14,275 bases of DNA from Planctomycetota bacterium (GCA_021803885.1 JAJZKY010000035.1:1-14275); one strand, 5' to 3'. Numbered from the stretch's first letter, positions 1-7,984 are shown. The notes: generated by a model from the letters alone, not told the origin. Numbers and translations: made by a program.

Positions 1-1
1 C

Positions 2-703
2 CCCGGAGAGACGCTGAAGTCCGTCATCGCGCGGGCCGGCGGCTTGACGCCTTGGGCATTTCCACAGGGCGCAGTGTTCACGCGAACCGAGTTGCAGCGG
101 CGGGAACAGCATGAAATGAATCTGCTGGCGCAGCGCATGCGCATCGAACTCGGTGTGCTGGCGCTGCGCGCAAGCGTGACAGCGAATGGAGGTGCCGTCG
201 GCGCGGCAACGAACACGATGGTAGTGGCTCGCTCACTGCTCCATCAGCTGAAGACTGAACATGCGGTTGGGCGTTTGGTGATCAATCTGCGCAAAATCAT
301 CAAGGACCCGAACAATTCACCATACGATGTAGTGCTTCGGAACGGTGACGCACTCTATGTGCCGAAATTTGAGCAGGAAGTCACGGTCATCGGAGAGGTG
401 CAAGATCCCACCTCGCATCTCTATAACCCAAATCTCTCGCGCAGCGCCTATGTCAGGCTCAGTGGTGGCCTGACATCTGAGGCGGATCGGAAGCATATCT
501 ACGTTGTGCGCGCGGACGGAAGCGTGGTAACCGGCGGTCATAGCAGCTTCTGGTTCAGTCACAGCGGAACTCGGATCAGGCCGGGCGATACCATCGTGGT
601 GCCGATCAATGCGGAGAAGATGTTGCCGTTGCCGTTCTGGCAGGCGGTGACGGGTATCCTGTACAACGTGGCGATCGCTGCAGCGGCGGTGCATGCCTTA
701 TAG
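2..703 (+). CDS. Polysaccharide export outer-membrane protein (Wza-like, SLBB domains), 5' end missing
   Basis: The reading frame is open from base 2, so the gene begins before the window and only its last 233 residues are seen. It opens inside an SLBB-type fold (PGETLKSVIARAGG, with the common 'agGlt' ending) followed by a charged helical stretch. A second SLBB repeat follows, beginning near 'EVTVIGEVQDP' and continuing through 'YVRLSGGLTSEAD' to 'IRPGDTIVVP'. The protein ends in a hydrophobic segment (FWQAVTGILYNVAIAAAAV) that fits the C-terminal helix forming the outer-membrane pore in Wza-like proteins. Members of this family form the periplasm-to-surface channel for capsule or exopolysaccharide. 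The N-terminal lipoprotein signal and the export motif cannot be checked because they lie outside the window. The gene is co-oriented with the polymerase and flippase genes downstream but separated from them by 400 bases. Confidence 0.9.
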   Translation, partial: PGETLKSVIARAGGLTPWAFPQGAVFTRTELQRREQHEMNLLAQRMRIELGVLALRASVTANGGAVGAATNTMVVARSLLHQLKTEHAVGRLVINLRKIIKDPNNSPYDVVLRNGDALYVPKFEQEVTVIGEVQDPTSHLYNPNLSRSAYVRLSGGLTSEADRKHIYVVRADGSVVTGGHSSFWFSHSGTRIRPGDTIVVPINAEKMLPLPFWQAVTGILYNVAIAAAAVHAL

Positions 704-1102
704 CGCTTCCTTAGTCATGACATCAAAGAGTTTCGCTGATTATAGACAACTGGCATGCTCTTCCTCGAGCACATGCATGAGTCGCGCCGATATGTGTTCA
801 ATGGTGCGCCCTGAGCTGCTGTTGGTACCTATCCAGTCGGGAATTCGATGAATCGTGCGTGGTTGGCCGTCCGTTTGAGGACCTCGTCGGCGCAAGTGTG
901 CGGACAACATGGAAGGTGATGAGCTGCACCGAAGGGCGTCACGTTTGACTAGCGGATTGAAAGCTGATTTGACATACGCCATCCGAGACTCGGAAAGTTC
1001 TCGATCGATCCCAACGCGGAGCGTACCTGCCGCTGAAGTTCCACAAAGGTTCTTCGATGTCTCGGCGACACGACCAGCGTAGGTGCAGAAAGGCGCTGAG
1101 TC
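704..1102. other. 399-base gap without a recognisable gene
   Basis: This stretch separates the export gene from the Wzz-Wzy fusion. The + strand frames contain frequent stops. A minus-strand frame stays open across it, but its translation is rich in Arg and Ser, resembles no family I know and runs on antisense into the next gene, so I do not call it. There is an imperfect inverted repeat at 753-776 (GCAT-GCTC against GAGC-AC-ATGC) without a T-tract. A TTGACA lies at 969-974 but has no -10 hexamer at normal spacing. The stretch may hold the promoter of the 1103 gene or an eroded gene. Confidence 0.4.
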
Positions 1103-3346
1103 ATGACCAATAGCGGGTTGAACTGCAAACAGTTGATGCAAATTCTGTGGAGCAGCAAATGGTTGCTCCTTGGCGTCACTGGCGCTTGCATTCTGTCGGC
1201 TTTGGCGGGCAGCTATTTTATAGCGCCGCAATATCGAGCCGTAACAATCTTGGCTCCAACGGAAGGCGTCTGGGATGGAACATCGCTGTCCGGGGCGAAT
1301 CGTGTCATCTCGCGAATCAACGACGCGCGCGTGCTGGACGGGATTCCCGTTGATTCGATGTCCGTACGAAACGCGGAGGCGATCGGCATTCTTCGATCCA
1401 GGGTGCTTGCAGCCGAACTCATTCGCAGGGAGAACCTGCTGCCTGTAATATTTAGCAACGATTGGAAAAAAGCGCGTAAGACTTGGAAGTCCCGCAATCC
1501 CAACGAGCAGCCCACAATTTGGCAAGGCGTTAGGTACTTTTCTGAACACATCCGCAGGGTGAGTTTTGATTCAAGTACAGGGCTTGTGTCACTGAGCGTA
1601 ACTTGGAAAAATCCACAGCTCGCTGCTAAATGGACTGTGGAGCTGGTTGCGCTTGCAAACCAATATGCGCGCACTAGCGCGATGAGGCGTGTCAAACAGA
1701 AGCTTGCGTATTTCAACCGCGAACTGGCGCACACGTCAGTCGCTCAACAGAAGCAGGTTCTCTTCGGACTGATCAGGTCAGAGCTTGATCGAGAGATGAT
1801 GGTCAAGGGCAGCCGTGACTATGCCCTGAGGGTCATTGATCCACCGGCCATCCCCGTGCTGCCACAGTTCCCGAGACCACTCGAGCTATTGGCACTTGGA
1901 ATCGTCGTCGGAGTCATCTTGTCGACGTGGCTGATTTCGGAGCGTCATCGATGGCGTACGGACGAGCGAACAGCGGATATCTACAAACATGGAAATCTCG
2001 TCCCGTCGCATTTGAATCCAATGCGAGTTGGTCTAGCGTCTGTAGCCGGCGGAATCTTGCTCACGTTATTCCCACCTCATATATATCGCAAGCTCGTAGG
2101 CGAGCGTGACTTGATGTTCCTGAATTGGCAACTGCTTTGCTTTTTGGGTCTCTGCATCAGTGCATTCCTAATTGGCAACAGGTTCTCTGCAAACACGACG
2201 GGGGAGGCCTTGCCATTCCCGAATCCTCCAGAAGCAGACCGAATAAGACGGCAACGTATGGCTGTCGCAGTGGCCTTGGCGGCCTCGATTCTCGGCGCTG
2301 TCGTTGCGGGGATTTTCGTCAGAGACGCCCGTGGGTACATCTCGGCGTTGACGCACGGAGGAGCACAAGCGATTCGTACCGCCGCACTGGCGAGCCTGAT
2401 GACCACAGGTTTTGCCGCCACCAATATCCTGCCGCTTGGGTTCCCGCTACTGCTATGGGCGGTCGGCAATTCAGGCAATTCAGGCAACGAAGGCAATAGG
2501 AAAACGTCAAGAAGCTTGATCAGTGCTCGGCGAGTAATTTACGGCTCGGTGGCCGTGTACACTCTATGTTGCGTCATTACGCTCTCTCGCAGCCTGCTCA
2601 TGCCATTTCTGCTCGCGATCCTGGTCGTTCTTTCGGGAACGCGGTGGAATCCGCGCGGCATAAAATTCAAGAAGCTGATAATCGCCGTCGGCGGGACACT
2701 GACAACAGTCTTTGCATTATTCCTTATTATCGCCTACTTTCGCTCCGGTTCGAAGTACTCGCCCATCATGATGCTCGCCGGCTATTTGCCGGCGTCCTAC
2801 AATAGGTTGGCGGCCGCGCTCTCGGGACGACTAGTGCCATCGATATCAGATGCCCCCTACTATTCGTTCCGCTTCCTTTGGTATCCCCCGTTGCTGCATA
2901 GAGTGGTCTCAATCCCACACATGGGCCAGAGTTTTGGTTGGCACATTCCCGAGCGCAGCCTCACCAGCCTATTTGCGGAATTCCGTCAGGTTTCGTCGGC
3001 GGATCTGAATCCGATGTTCATTTGGCCCACAGCATTTGGTTATGTCTTCTATGATTTCGGCTGGTGGGCTCCAATTTACTTCGTTGTCATCGGATATCTG
3101 GCGCATCGACTATGGCAGCAATTCACGATGCGCACGGCCTACGGCTTGATTCTTTACGCCTATTTTCTGGCGTCAATATTACTTTGGTCGACGGATAACT
3201 TCCTGGCGCTTCCGGAAATATGGGTAATGGTGGGGGTCGCAGTGATGATGAGGATATGGGAACGACACTCTCAGCATGAGCGAGAACTCAGCTCTTACCT
3301 TGGACTGAGTCGTTACAATGCAAAGATGACATCGAAAACTCTCTGA
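1103..3346 (+). CDS. Fused chain-length determinant and O-antigen polymerase (Wzz-Wzy fusion)
   Basis: This 747-residue membrane protein has two parts. Residues 1-285 look like a complete Wzz/PCP protein: a transmembrane helix at about 19-40, a periplasmic domain, a proline-rich stretch (247-259, DPPAIPVLPQFPRP region) and a second helix at about 260-278. This part is clearly paralogous to the separate Wzz at 3474-4376, sharing for example LLPV/I-F, PTIW, GLVSL/TL, W-NP, NQY, DYALRV-DP. Residues from about 307 on carry roughly ten further hydrophobic segments, an SRS motif at 495-497 and a long polar, probably periplasmic, loop at about 546-640, as in Wzy polymerases. Wzz ends and Wzy begins in the cytoplasm, so the fusion is topologically sensible. 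Wzy joins lipid-linked repeat units and Wzz sets chain length. The Wzy call rests on topology and neighbours, since Wzy sequences are poorly conserved. No strong ribosome site precedes the ATG. Confidence 0.8.
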   Translation: MTNSGLNCKQLMQILWSSKWLLLGVTGACILSALAGSYFIAPQYRAVTILAPTEGVWDGTSLSGANRVISRINDARVLDGIPVDSMSVRNAEAIGILRSRVLAAELIRRENLLPVIFSNDWKKARKTWKSRNPNEQPTIWQGVRYFSEHIRRVSFDSSTGLVSLSVTWKNPQLAAKWTVELVALANQYARTSAMRRVKQKLAYFNRELAHTSVAQQKQVLFGLIRSELDREMMVKGSRDYALRVIDPPAIPVLPQFPRPLELLALGIVVGVILSTWLISERHRWRTDERTADIYKHGNLVPSHLNPMRVGLASVAGGILLTLFPPHIYRKLVGERDLMFLNWQLLCFLGLCISAFLIGNRFSANTTGEALPFPNPPEADRIRRQRMAVAVALAASILGAVVAGIFVRDARGYISALTHGGAQAIRTAALASLMTTGFAATNILPLGFPLLLWAVGNSGNSGNEGNRKTSRSLISARRVIYGSVAVYTLCCVITLSRSLLMPFLLAILVVLSGTRWNPRGIKFKKLIIAVGGTLTTVFALFLIIAYFRSGSKYSPIMMLAGYLPASYNRLAAALSGRLVPSISDAPYYSFRFLWYPPLLHRVVSIPHMGQSFGWHIPERSLTSLFAEFRQVSSADLNPMFIWPTAFGYVFYDFGWWAPIYFVVIGYLAHRLWQQFTMRTAYGLILYAYFLASILLWSTDNFLALPEIWVMVGVAVMMRIWERHSQHERELSSYLGLSRYNAKMTSKTL
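2465..2497 (+). repeat. Short in-frame 9-bp tandem repeat coding Gly-Asn-Ser
   Basis: Two perfect copies of GGCAATTCA (2465-2482) are followed by a degenerate third (GGCAACGAA) and a partial fourth (GGCAAT). They encode GNSGNSGNEGN at residues 455-465 of the fusion protein, in a polar loop between two predicted membrane helices. Slippage here would add or remove three residues without breaking the frame. Confidence 0.7.
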
Positions 3347-3473
3347 ACGTGTCATCGGCCGCGCCAGACTGATGGAGAAATAAATCCGATTTCCGGCAGC
3401 AGAACTCAACTAGTCTGGTTTCCTCTCATCATCTTTTGCAAAGACAATAACTCAACATATCTTAGGCTTCTTC

Positions 3474-4376
3474 ATGGAAAATGCAGATGTAAAACACGAC
3501 GGTCTCGCTGAAATGCCAGGAGATTTACGGGTGAAGTCTGCTGCTGACGCCGGTTCACAGCAAAAGCTGTCGTCACTGTGGACGCGGCGTTGGCGCATTA
3601 TGATCGTTACTGCAGTATGCGGGATCGTGTTCGCTACTCTTGGTGCCCTCATAACACCGAAATACGAGGCCTCAGTCACGGTGCTGCCCTTGTCCTCCGG
3701 GAGTACGGTGGGCATGAACGGTCTTTCCTCAGTCAGCTCCTTGCTTGGCGGACTTGGTTCCGAAATAGGCCTTTCACAGCTTGGCGGATCTTTTAAAGAG
3801 GAGGCGGTTGCGACATTAAAGTCAAATAGAATTGCGGCACAGTACATCAAAATGCACAAACTCCTCCCAATCCTATTCCGCAAGCAATGGAATGCTTCTG
3901 CCGGTAAATGGCGATCCATGGATTCTGAAAAGCTTCCTACAATCTGGAAAGCCGTGAGGTTGTTCAGACTAAAAATTCGGACTGTCGAAAAGGACAGGCA
4001 GAGCGGTTTGGTGACTCTCACCATTAAATGGTCCAACCCCAAGCGCGCAGCCGACTGGGCCAATGGATTGGTTAAGCTGACCAATCAATACTTGAGGGCC
4101 CGCGCTATCAAGAGGGCCGAGAACCACATAGCCTTCCTCAATGCACAGATATCTAAGACAAATCAGCTCGATCTTCGGCGGGACATCTACACGTTGATGG
4201 AGAGCGAATTGAATCAGGAAATGCTCGCGCGCGGTCGGACTGACTACGCGTTGCGCGTTGTAGACCCAGCAATGGTACCTGAAAAGCCTGTCACACCGTC
4301 AATACTCAAGATGACCGTAATTGGCTTATTTCTGGGGGTGTTGCTTTCCGGAATTTGGGCGATCTGGCGTCAGTAG
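3474..4376 (+). CDS. Wzz/PCP-type polysaccharide chain-length determinant protein
   Basis: This 300-residue inner-membrane protein has a polar N-terminal tail of about 38 residues, a first transmembrane helix at about 41-60 (RIMIVTAVCGIVFATLGALI), a periplasmic domain, a proline-containing stretch at about 265-275 (DPAMVPEKPVTP) and a second helix at about 278-297. It ends three residues later, so there is no fused tyrosine-kinase domain of the Wzc type. A glycine/serine-rich section at 73-106 corresponds to the Wzz 'LxxxSS-LGGLGS' region. It is a paralogue of the first 280 residues of the upstream fusion protein and probably arose by duplication. Its expected role is to control polymer length with the Wzy domain, perhaps as a mixed oligomer with the fused Wzz (inference). 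The ATG at 3474 has only a weak ribosome site (TTAGG, about 8 nt upstream). Confidence 0.88.
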   Translation: MENADVKHDGLAEMPGDLRVKSAADAGSQQKLSSLWTRRWRIMIVTAVCGIVFATLGALITPKYEASVTVLPLSSGSTVGMNGLSSVSSLLGGLGSEIGLSQLGGSFKEEAVATLKSNRIAAQYIKMHKLLPILFRKQWNASAGKWRSMDSEKLPTIWKAVRLFRLKIRTVEKDRQSGLVTLTIKWSNPKRAADWANGLVKLTNQYLRARAIKRAENHIAFLNAQISKTNQLDLRRDIYTLMESELNQEMLARGRTDYALRVVDPAMVPEKPVTPSILKMTVIGLFLGVLLSGIWAIWRQ

Positions 4377-4459
4377 CAGCGATGGATGTATGTGCTTAAT
4401 TGACGGAGGTCTGAGTGCCGTCTTTAACCGGCCCGCTGAGCAAGAGACTAATGTGCTGC

Positions 4460-4474
4460 GTTCTTCCTAAGAAC
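4460..4474. promoter_or_regulatory. Perfect short palindrome in the leader of the first GT2 gene
   Basis: GTTCTT-CCT-AAGAAC has 6-bp perfect arms with a 3-nt centre and ends 23 nt before the ATG at 4498. It could be an operator or a small mRNA hairpin close to the ribosome site. The assignment is speculative. Confidence 0.3.
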
Positions 4475-4497
4475 ATACCACGGCTGGACGTGTTGAA

Positions 4498-5514
4498 ATG
4501 TCGGCAGTAATTGAAACCGGTGTCCATTTCCCTGGAGCGCGGCCGCCTCGATCTACAACGCATGCGACTAGTACCCGCAGTGCCGAAGCTGGAGATCGGG
4601 ACCATGGCGACGCACTGATATTGGCCGTAATTGTAACCTATTATCCCGACGCGGAATTTTCGAAACGAGTTTCGGCCCTGGCGGACTACGTCGATGAGAT
4701 TTTTATCATTGACAACACACCGGCCGAAGATGCCGCTTGCCTGGCGCCTATTGGCGCACCGGGGTTGGCAAGTAAAGTGAAAATACGTGCGCTCGGTCGG
4801 AATATCGGAATTGCGGCTGCATTGAATTTAGGCGTGGAGGAAGCGAAATGTAGGGGCTTCCGATTTCTACTCACGCTAGATCAAGACTCCATTTTACCGC
4901 CATTTGCTATTCGCCGCTTGATGGCAACACTTGGTTCGGAGAAAGACGCTGCTGTCGTCTGCCCACTCTTCCACGAACGCAGTAGCGGAAGACGGTCCCT
5001 CTTCGCTGTCAAGAAGATGGGCTTGTTGCCGCGGAGGCTTCAAACAAACACTGGTATCCACGCGGTTTACGCAGCAATTACGTCTGGAAGCCTTTATCCC
5101 GTCGCTACGTTTGATGTTGTCGGAAAATTCGAAGAACAGTACTTTATTGACTGCGTCGATCACGAATATTGTCTGCGTGCATGGAGGAGTGGGCTTCGCG
5201 TGCTTGTCGATAGCGAGGTGGATATAGAGCACTCCTTGGGAAGGCGAAGCTCCACCTCGAGAGCAGGAATAACGTTTTCACCGACGAATTATCCGCCGGT
5301 ACGGTATTACTACATGATGCGCAACAGAGTATTTCTATATAAGAAACATGGATTGAGGTTTCCCTTGTACGTGCTGTACGACGTGGCGTATGTCAGCTTA
5401 ATTCTGCTGCGGGTGATATTTGCGGAGCAGAACCGACGGGTAAAGCTCCGGCTCATGATCGCTGGTGCTTCTGACGGAATTGGTGGGCTTGGGGGTGCAT
5501 GTCGCAGGGTATGA
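4498..5514 (+). CDS. GT2 glycosyltransferase, rhamnosyltransferase (RfbF-like) type
   Basis: This 338-residue GT-A fold enzyme is predicted to transfer a sugar, often rhamnose in this subfamily, from a nucleotide donor to the lipid-linked repeat unit at the cytoplasmic face. Visible motifs are the opening strand LAVIVTYYPD (42-51), IIDNTP (70-75), the NIGIAAALNLGV segment (102-113), the metal-binding DQDS (128-131), AITSGSLY (193-200) and the acceptor-side motif DCVDHEYCLR (218-227), with EHSLG at 244-248. A hydrophobic stretch near 290-308 may attach it to the membrane. It is a close paralogue of the next gene, roughly half identical by eye, but carries about 35 extra polar residues at its N-terminus. 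No later in-frame ATG exists before the catalytic domain. The ATG has only a weak ribosome site. The name rfbF used for this GT family is unrelated to the cytidylyltransferase rfbF in this window. Donor and acceptor cannot be read from sequence. Confidence 0.88.
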   Translation: MSAVIETGVHFPGARPPRSTTHATSTRSAEAGDRDHGDALILAVIVTYYPDAEFSKRVSALADYVDEIFIIDNTPAEDAACLAPIGAPGLASKVKIRALGRNIGIAAALNLGVEEAKCRGFRFLLTLDQDSILPPFAIRRLMATLGSEKDAAVVCPLFHERSSGRRSLFAVKKMGLLPRRLQTNTGIHAVYAAITSGSLYPVATFDVVGKFEEQYFIDCVDHEYCLRAWRSGLRVLVDSEVDIEHSLGRRSSTSRAGITFSPTNYPPVRYYYMMRNRVFLYKKHGLRFPLYVLYDVAYVSLILLRVIFAEQNRRVKLRLMIAGASDGIGGLGGACRRV

Positions 5515-5673
5515 GTGACAGGTGTGCAGTGACGAAAACACGCCGTTGACGTTCTCTGCTCGGGAGTCGAAAGTCTAGCAAGTGAATTCGTACAGAATTA
5601 TCAATGGCAACGCATCGATAAGATAAAATCCGCTGTGGCTAATCGGTGGCTTCAAATGACTGGGGAACATTGC

Positions 5674-6588
5674 ATGCACGCGGATAATCGCGTATTGGCG
5701 GTGATGGTCACTTATTACCCTGATGATGGGCTGCAAGAGCGAGTTGCTGCACTGCTTGATCAGGTGGATGAGTTGCTCATTGTAGACAACACTCCGGAAA
5801 GTACGGAGCCCCTCAGAAAACTCGCTGGGGCAGACGAAGTGATGGGAAAGCTTACGATCAGAACGATGGGAAGCAATGCAGGAGTGGCGGCGGCATTGAA
5901 CATAGGTGTGACTGAGGCGACCAGAAGGAAGTTTGGACTCCTGTTGACTCTGGATCAGGATTCGAACCTGCCGCCCTTTGCGGTGGAAAGAATGCGGGCA
6001 ATATTGGCTTCCGCTCCGGATGTGGCGGTTGCGTGTCCACTCTTTTTTGAGAGGTTCAGCGGTAGGCGTTCGTATATTCCGGTGAAGAAGGGATGGTTGC
6101 GCCCACAAAGAATCAAACCAAATTCGGGTCACTATGACGTATACAGCGCGATAACGTCCGGATCCCTATATAAGACGCTGATATTTGATCTAGTTGGAGG
6201 TTTTGCGAACGAGTATTTTGTGGATAGCGTGGATACGGAGTTCAGTCTGCGTATTATAAGAAAGAAGTTTCGCATTGTAGTGGCGAGCGACGTCGATATG
6301 TCGCATTCGTTTGGAAACCGGGCGTTCGTCAATCGCCTCGGTGTCTCGATAGCAACTGCGAACTATCCTCCCATACGTCACTATTATCAGGCGAGAAATA
6401 GAGTCTTCCTGTACAAGAAGTACGGCTTGAGATTTCCGTTGTACGTTCTCTACGATCTCTCCGTTGGCGCTCGGAACTTGATGCGAATGCTGTTGGCAGA
6501 GCGTGGCAAGAAGGAGAAGCTCGCCATGATGGCTCGAGGTTTTGCCGACGGGTTGCGGGGAAGAGGTGGGCCCTATGCAAGGCCGTGA
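5674..6588 (+). CDS. GT2 glycosyltransferase, second tandem paralogue (RfbF-like)
   Basis: This 304-residue glycosyltransferase has the same architecture as the gene before it: RVLAVMVTYYPDD (6-18), LIVDNTP (35-41), NAGVAAALNIGV (68-79), DQDS metal site (94-97), SAITSGSLY (158-166), DSVDTEFSLR (184-193), SHSFGN (210-215) and a strongly shared C-terminal block around RNRVFLYKK-GLRFPLYVLYD. I place the start at the ATG at 5674 because GGGGA lies 7 nt upstream. An ATG at 5656 and a GTG at 5635 are in frame and possible. The coding sequence uses many AGA/AGG and ATA codons, unlike the right-hand sugar transferase. It is probably a second sugar-adding step, either a repeated linkage or a diverged one. 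The flippase gene starts 3 nt after its stop, which suggests coupled translation. Confidence 0.88.
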   Translation: MHADNRVLAVMVTYYPDDGLQERVAALLDQVDELLIVDNTPESTEPLRKLAGADEVMGKLTIRTMGSNAGVAAALNIGVTEATRRKFGLLLTLDQDSNLPPFAVERMRAILASAPDVAVACPLFFERFSGRRSYIPVKKGWLRPQRIKPNSGHYDVYSAITSGSLYKTLIFDLVGGFANEYFVDSVDTEFSLRIIRKKFRIVVASDVDMSHSFGNRAFVNRLGVSIATANYPPIRHYYQARNRVFLYKKYGLRFPLYVLYDLSVGARNLMRMLLAERGKKEKLAMMARGFADGLRGRGGPYARP

Positions 6589-6591
6589 GGT

Positions 6592-7953
6592 GTGTTTGGC
6601 CGTCTGCTGTGCGGGAATTGGAGCCGCGGTCATTCAAGAGCCTTGGCGATTTTGAATAATACGCTCCGAAATATCAGTAGATGGCGGTCGGCCATTCGAC
6701 CAGCGTTCACCTCCAAGCTCGCGGGCAACATCTACTCGCTTTATCTCGTTCAGGGTCTCAACTACCTGTTGCCATTCTTGATCCTGCCTTATCTTTTGAG
6801 GGTTCTCGGCCCCCAAAGCTATGGTGCCATTGCGTTTGCGCAGTCGCTGATGGCCTACGGAGTGACGCTCACGGACTTCGGATTCAACTTTAGCGCGACG
6901 CGGTCCATTTCGGTTGCGCGAGACAACCCCGTTGAAGTGTCCAGAATATTCTGGACGACGCTGTCGGCCAAGTCGCTCCTGTTAGTTTGTTCTGCGCTCA
7001 TTATCTGTATCGCGATGCTAGCCTCAAAGACATTGCTTGAGCATGCCGCAGTAATCAGTGTTTGTGGACTCAATGTCGTCGGTTCGGTGCTTCTGCCTCA
7101 ATGGTACTACCAAGGCCTCGAGCGCCTGCATATCATGTCCGTGTGGGTGGTGTTGAGCAGAGCGATCGCATTGCTCGGAGTCTTCATCTTCGTACATACG
7201 CCTCGCGACGTGATTCTTGCGGCGCTCTTTTTGTCTGCGCAGACACTGATTGGGGGCATAGTGTGTCTACTGAATGTGCGAAAGGTCATGCCGATTACCC
7301 GTTACCGTCCCCAGTGGCGCGATTTGAGAAATGCGTTGAATTCGAGTCGGCATCTGTTTATTTCGAACGTCGCTATCAGTGCTTATACTACGGGAAACGG
7401 ACTGATATTAGGGTTGGTTTCCGGCGTCAGAGCGGTTGCACTTTATGCCTTGGCTAATAAAGCGGCGCTTGCGGTCTTTTACTTCTTTATGCCCGTAGTG
7501 CTTGCGGTCTACCCGAGGGCGAGTCTGCTGTTTGATAAATCCATGGAGGAAGGCAAACTATTTGTACGCCGACTGTCGATTCCGCTGTTGATCGCAGCGA
7601 GTCTTCTGTCAGCGACTCTGGTGATTTCAGCCCGACCAATCGTGGAGGTGCTTGGTGGGGCGCAGTACGAGGGAGCTGTGCCTGTCTTGAGATTGATGGG
7701 GATTCTGCCGGTACTGCTCAGTGGAGCGACGGTGCTGGCACAGATCATCATGATCAATATCGGACTTGCGAAATCTTTGAGTAAGATCTACCTCCTGATG
7801 GGGCTCTTAAGCGTCGTTTTGCTGCCTGCATTGGGAAGACGATACGGCGCATTTGGTGGAGCGATTTCGCTGGTAACTATTGAAGCTCTGGGGCCGATTT
7901 CGATGCTCTTCGTGTTGTGGAGAAGCGGCTTCTTTAATCTCGCGCCTACCTGA
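6592..7953 (+). CDS. wzx: Wzx flippase (RfbX/MATE-like oligosaccharide translocase)
   Basis: This 453-residue protein is almost entirely hydrophobic, with about 12 predicted membrane helices, and belongs to the Wzx/RfbX branch of the MOP superfamily. Diagnostic stretches are LPFLILPYLLRVLGPQSYG near the N-terminus, the TDFGF-N-SATR-IS block, PQWYYQGLE, an NR/ALANKAALAVF-like helix, and MPVVLAVYPRAS. It should flip undecaprenyl-diphosphate-linked repeat units from the cytoplasmic to the periplasmic leaflet and hand them to the Wzy domain encoded at 1103-3346. The start is taken as GTG at 6592, four bases after the stop of the preceding glycosyltransferase and preceded by AAGG/GTGAGG. A TTG farther in, close to the first membrane helix, is a less likely alternative. 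It is the last intact + strand gene before the insertion-sequence debris. Confidence 0.92.
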   Translation: MFGRLLCGNWSRGHSRALAILNNTLRNISRWRSAIRPAFTSKLAGNIYSLYLVQGLNYLLPFLILPYLLRVLGPQSYGAIAFAQSLMAYGVTLTDFGFNFSATRSISVARDNPVEVSRIFWTTLSAKSLLLVCSALIICIAMLASKTLLEHAAVISVCGLNVVGSVLLPQWYYQGLERLHIMSVWVVLSRAIALLGVFIFVHTPRDVILAALFLSAQTLIGGIVCLLNVRKVMPITRYRPQWRDLRNALNSSRHLFISNVAISAYTTGNGLILGLVSGVRAVALYALANKAALAVFYFFMPVVLAVYPRASLLFDKSMEEGKLFVRRLSIPLLIAASLLSATLVISARPIVEVLGGAQYEGAVPVLRLMGILPVLLSGATVLAQIIMINIGLAKSLSKIYLLMGLLSVVLLPALGRRYGAFGGAISLVTIEALGPISMLFVLWRSGFFNLAPT

Positions 7954-7984
7954 GAATCGCCCGCTAGAATGATTGGTGCGTCAT

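Noticed and set aside
969..974. TTGACA hexamer upstream of the Wzz-Wzy gene
   Set aside because: No -10-like hexamer is found 16-18 nt downstream, so it does not make a promoter by itself.
740..1549. 269-codon open frame on the - strand
   Set aside because: It lies antisense to the first part of the Wzz-Wzy gene, has Arg/Ser-rich sequence without family motifs, and the opposite strand has clear Wzz homology.
4604..4606. ATG with a good GGAG site inside the first GT2 gene
   Set aside because: It is out of frame with the glycosyltransferase and opens no useful frame.
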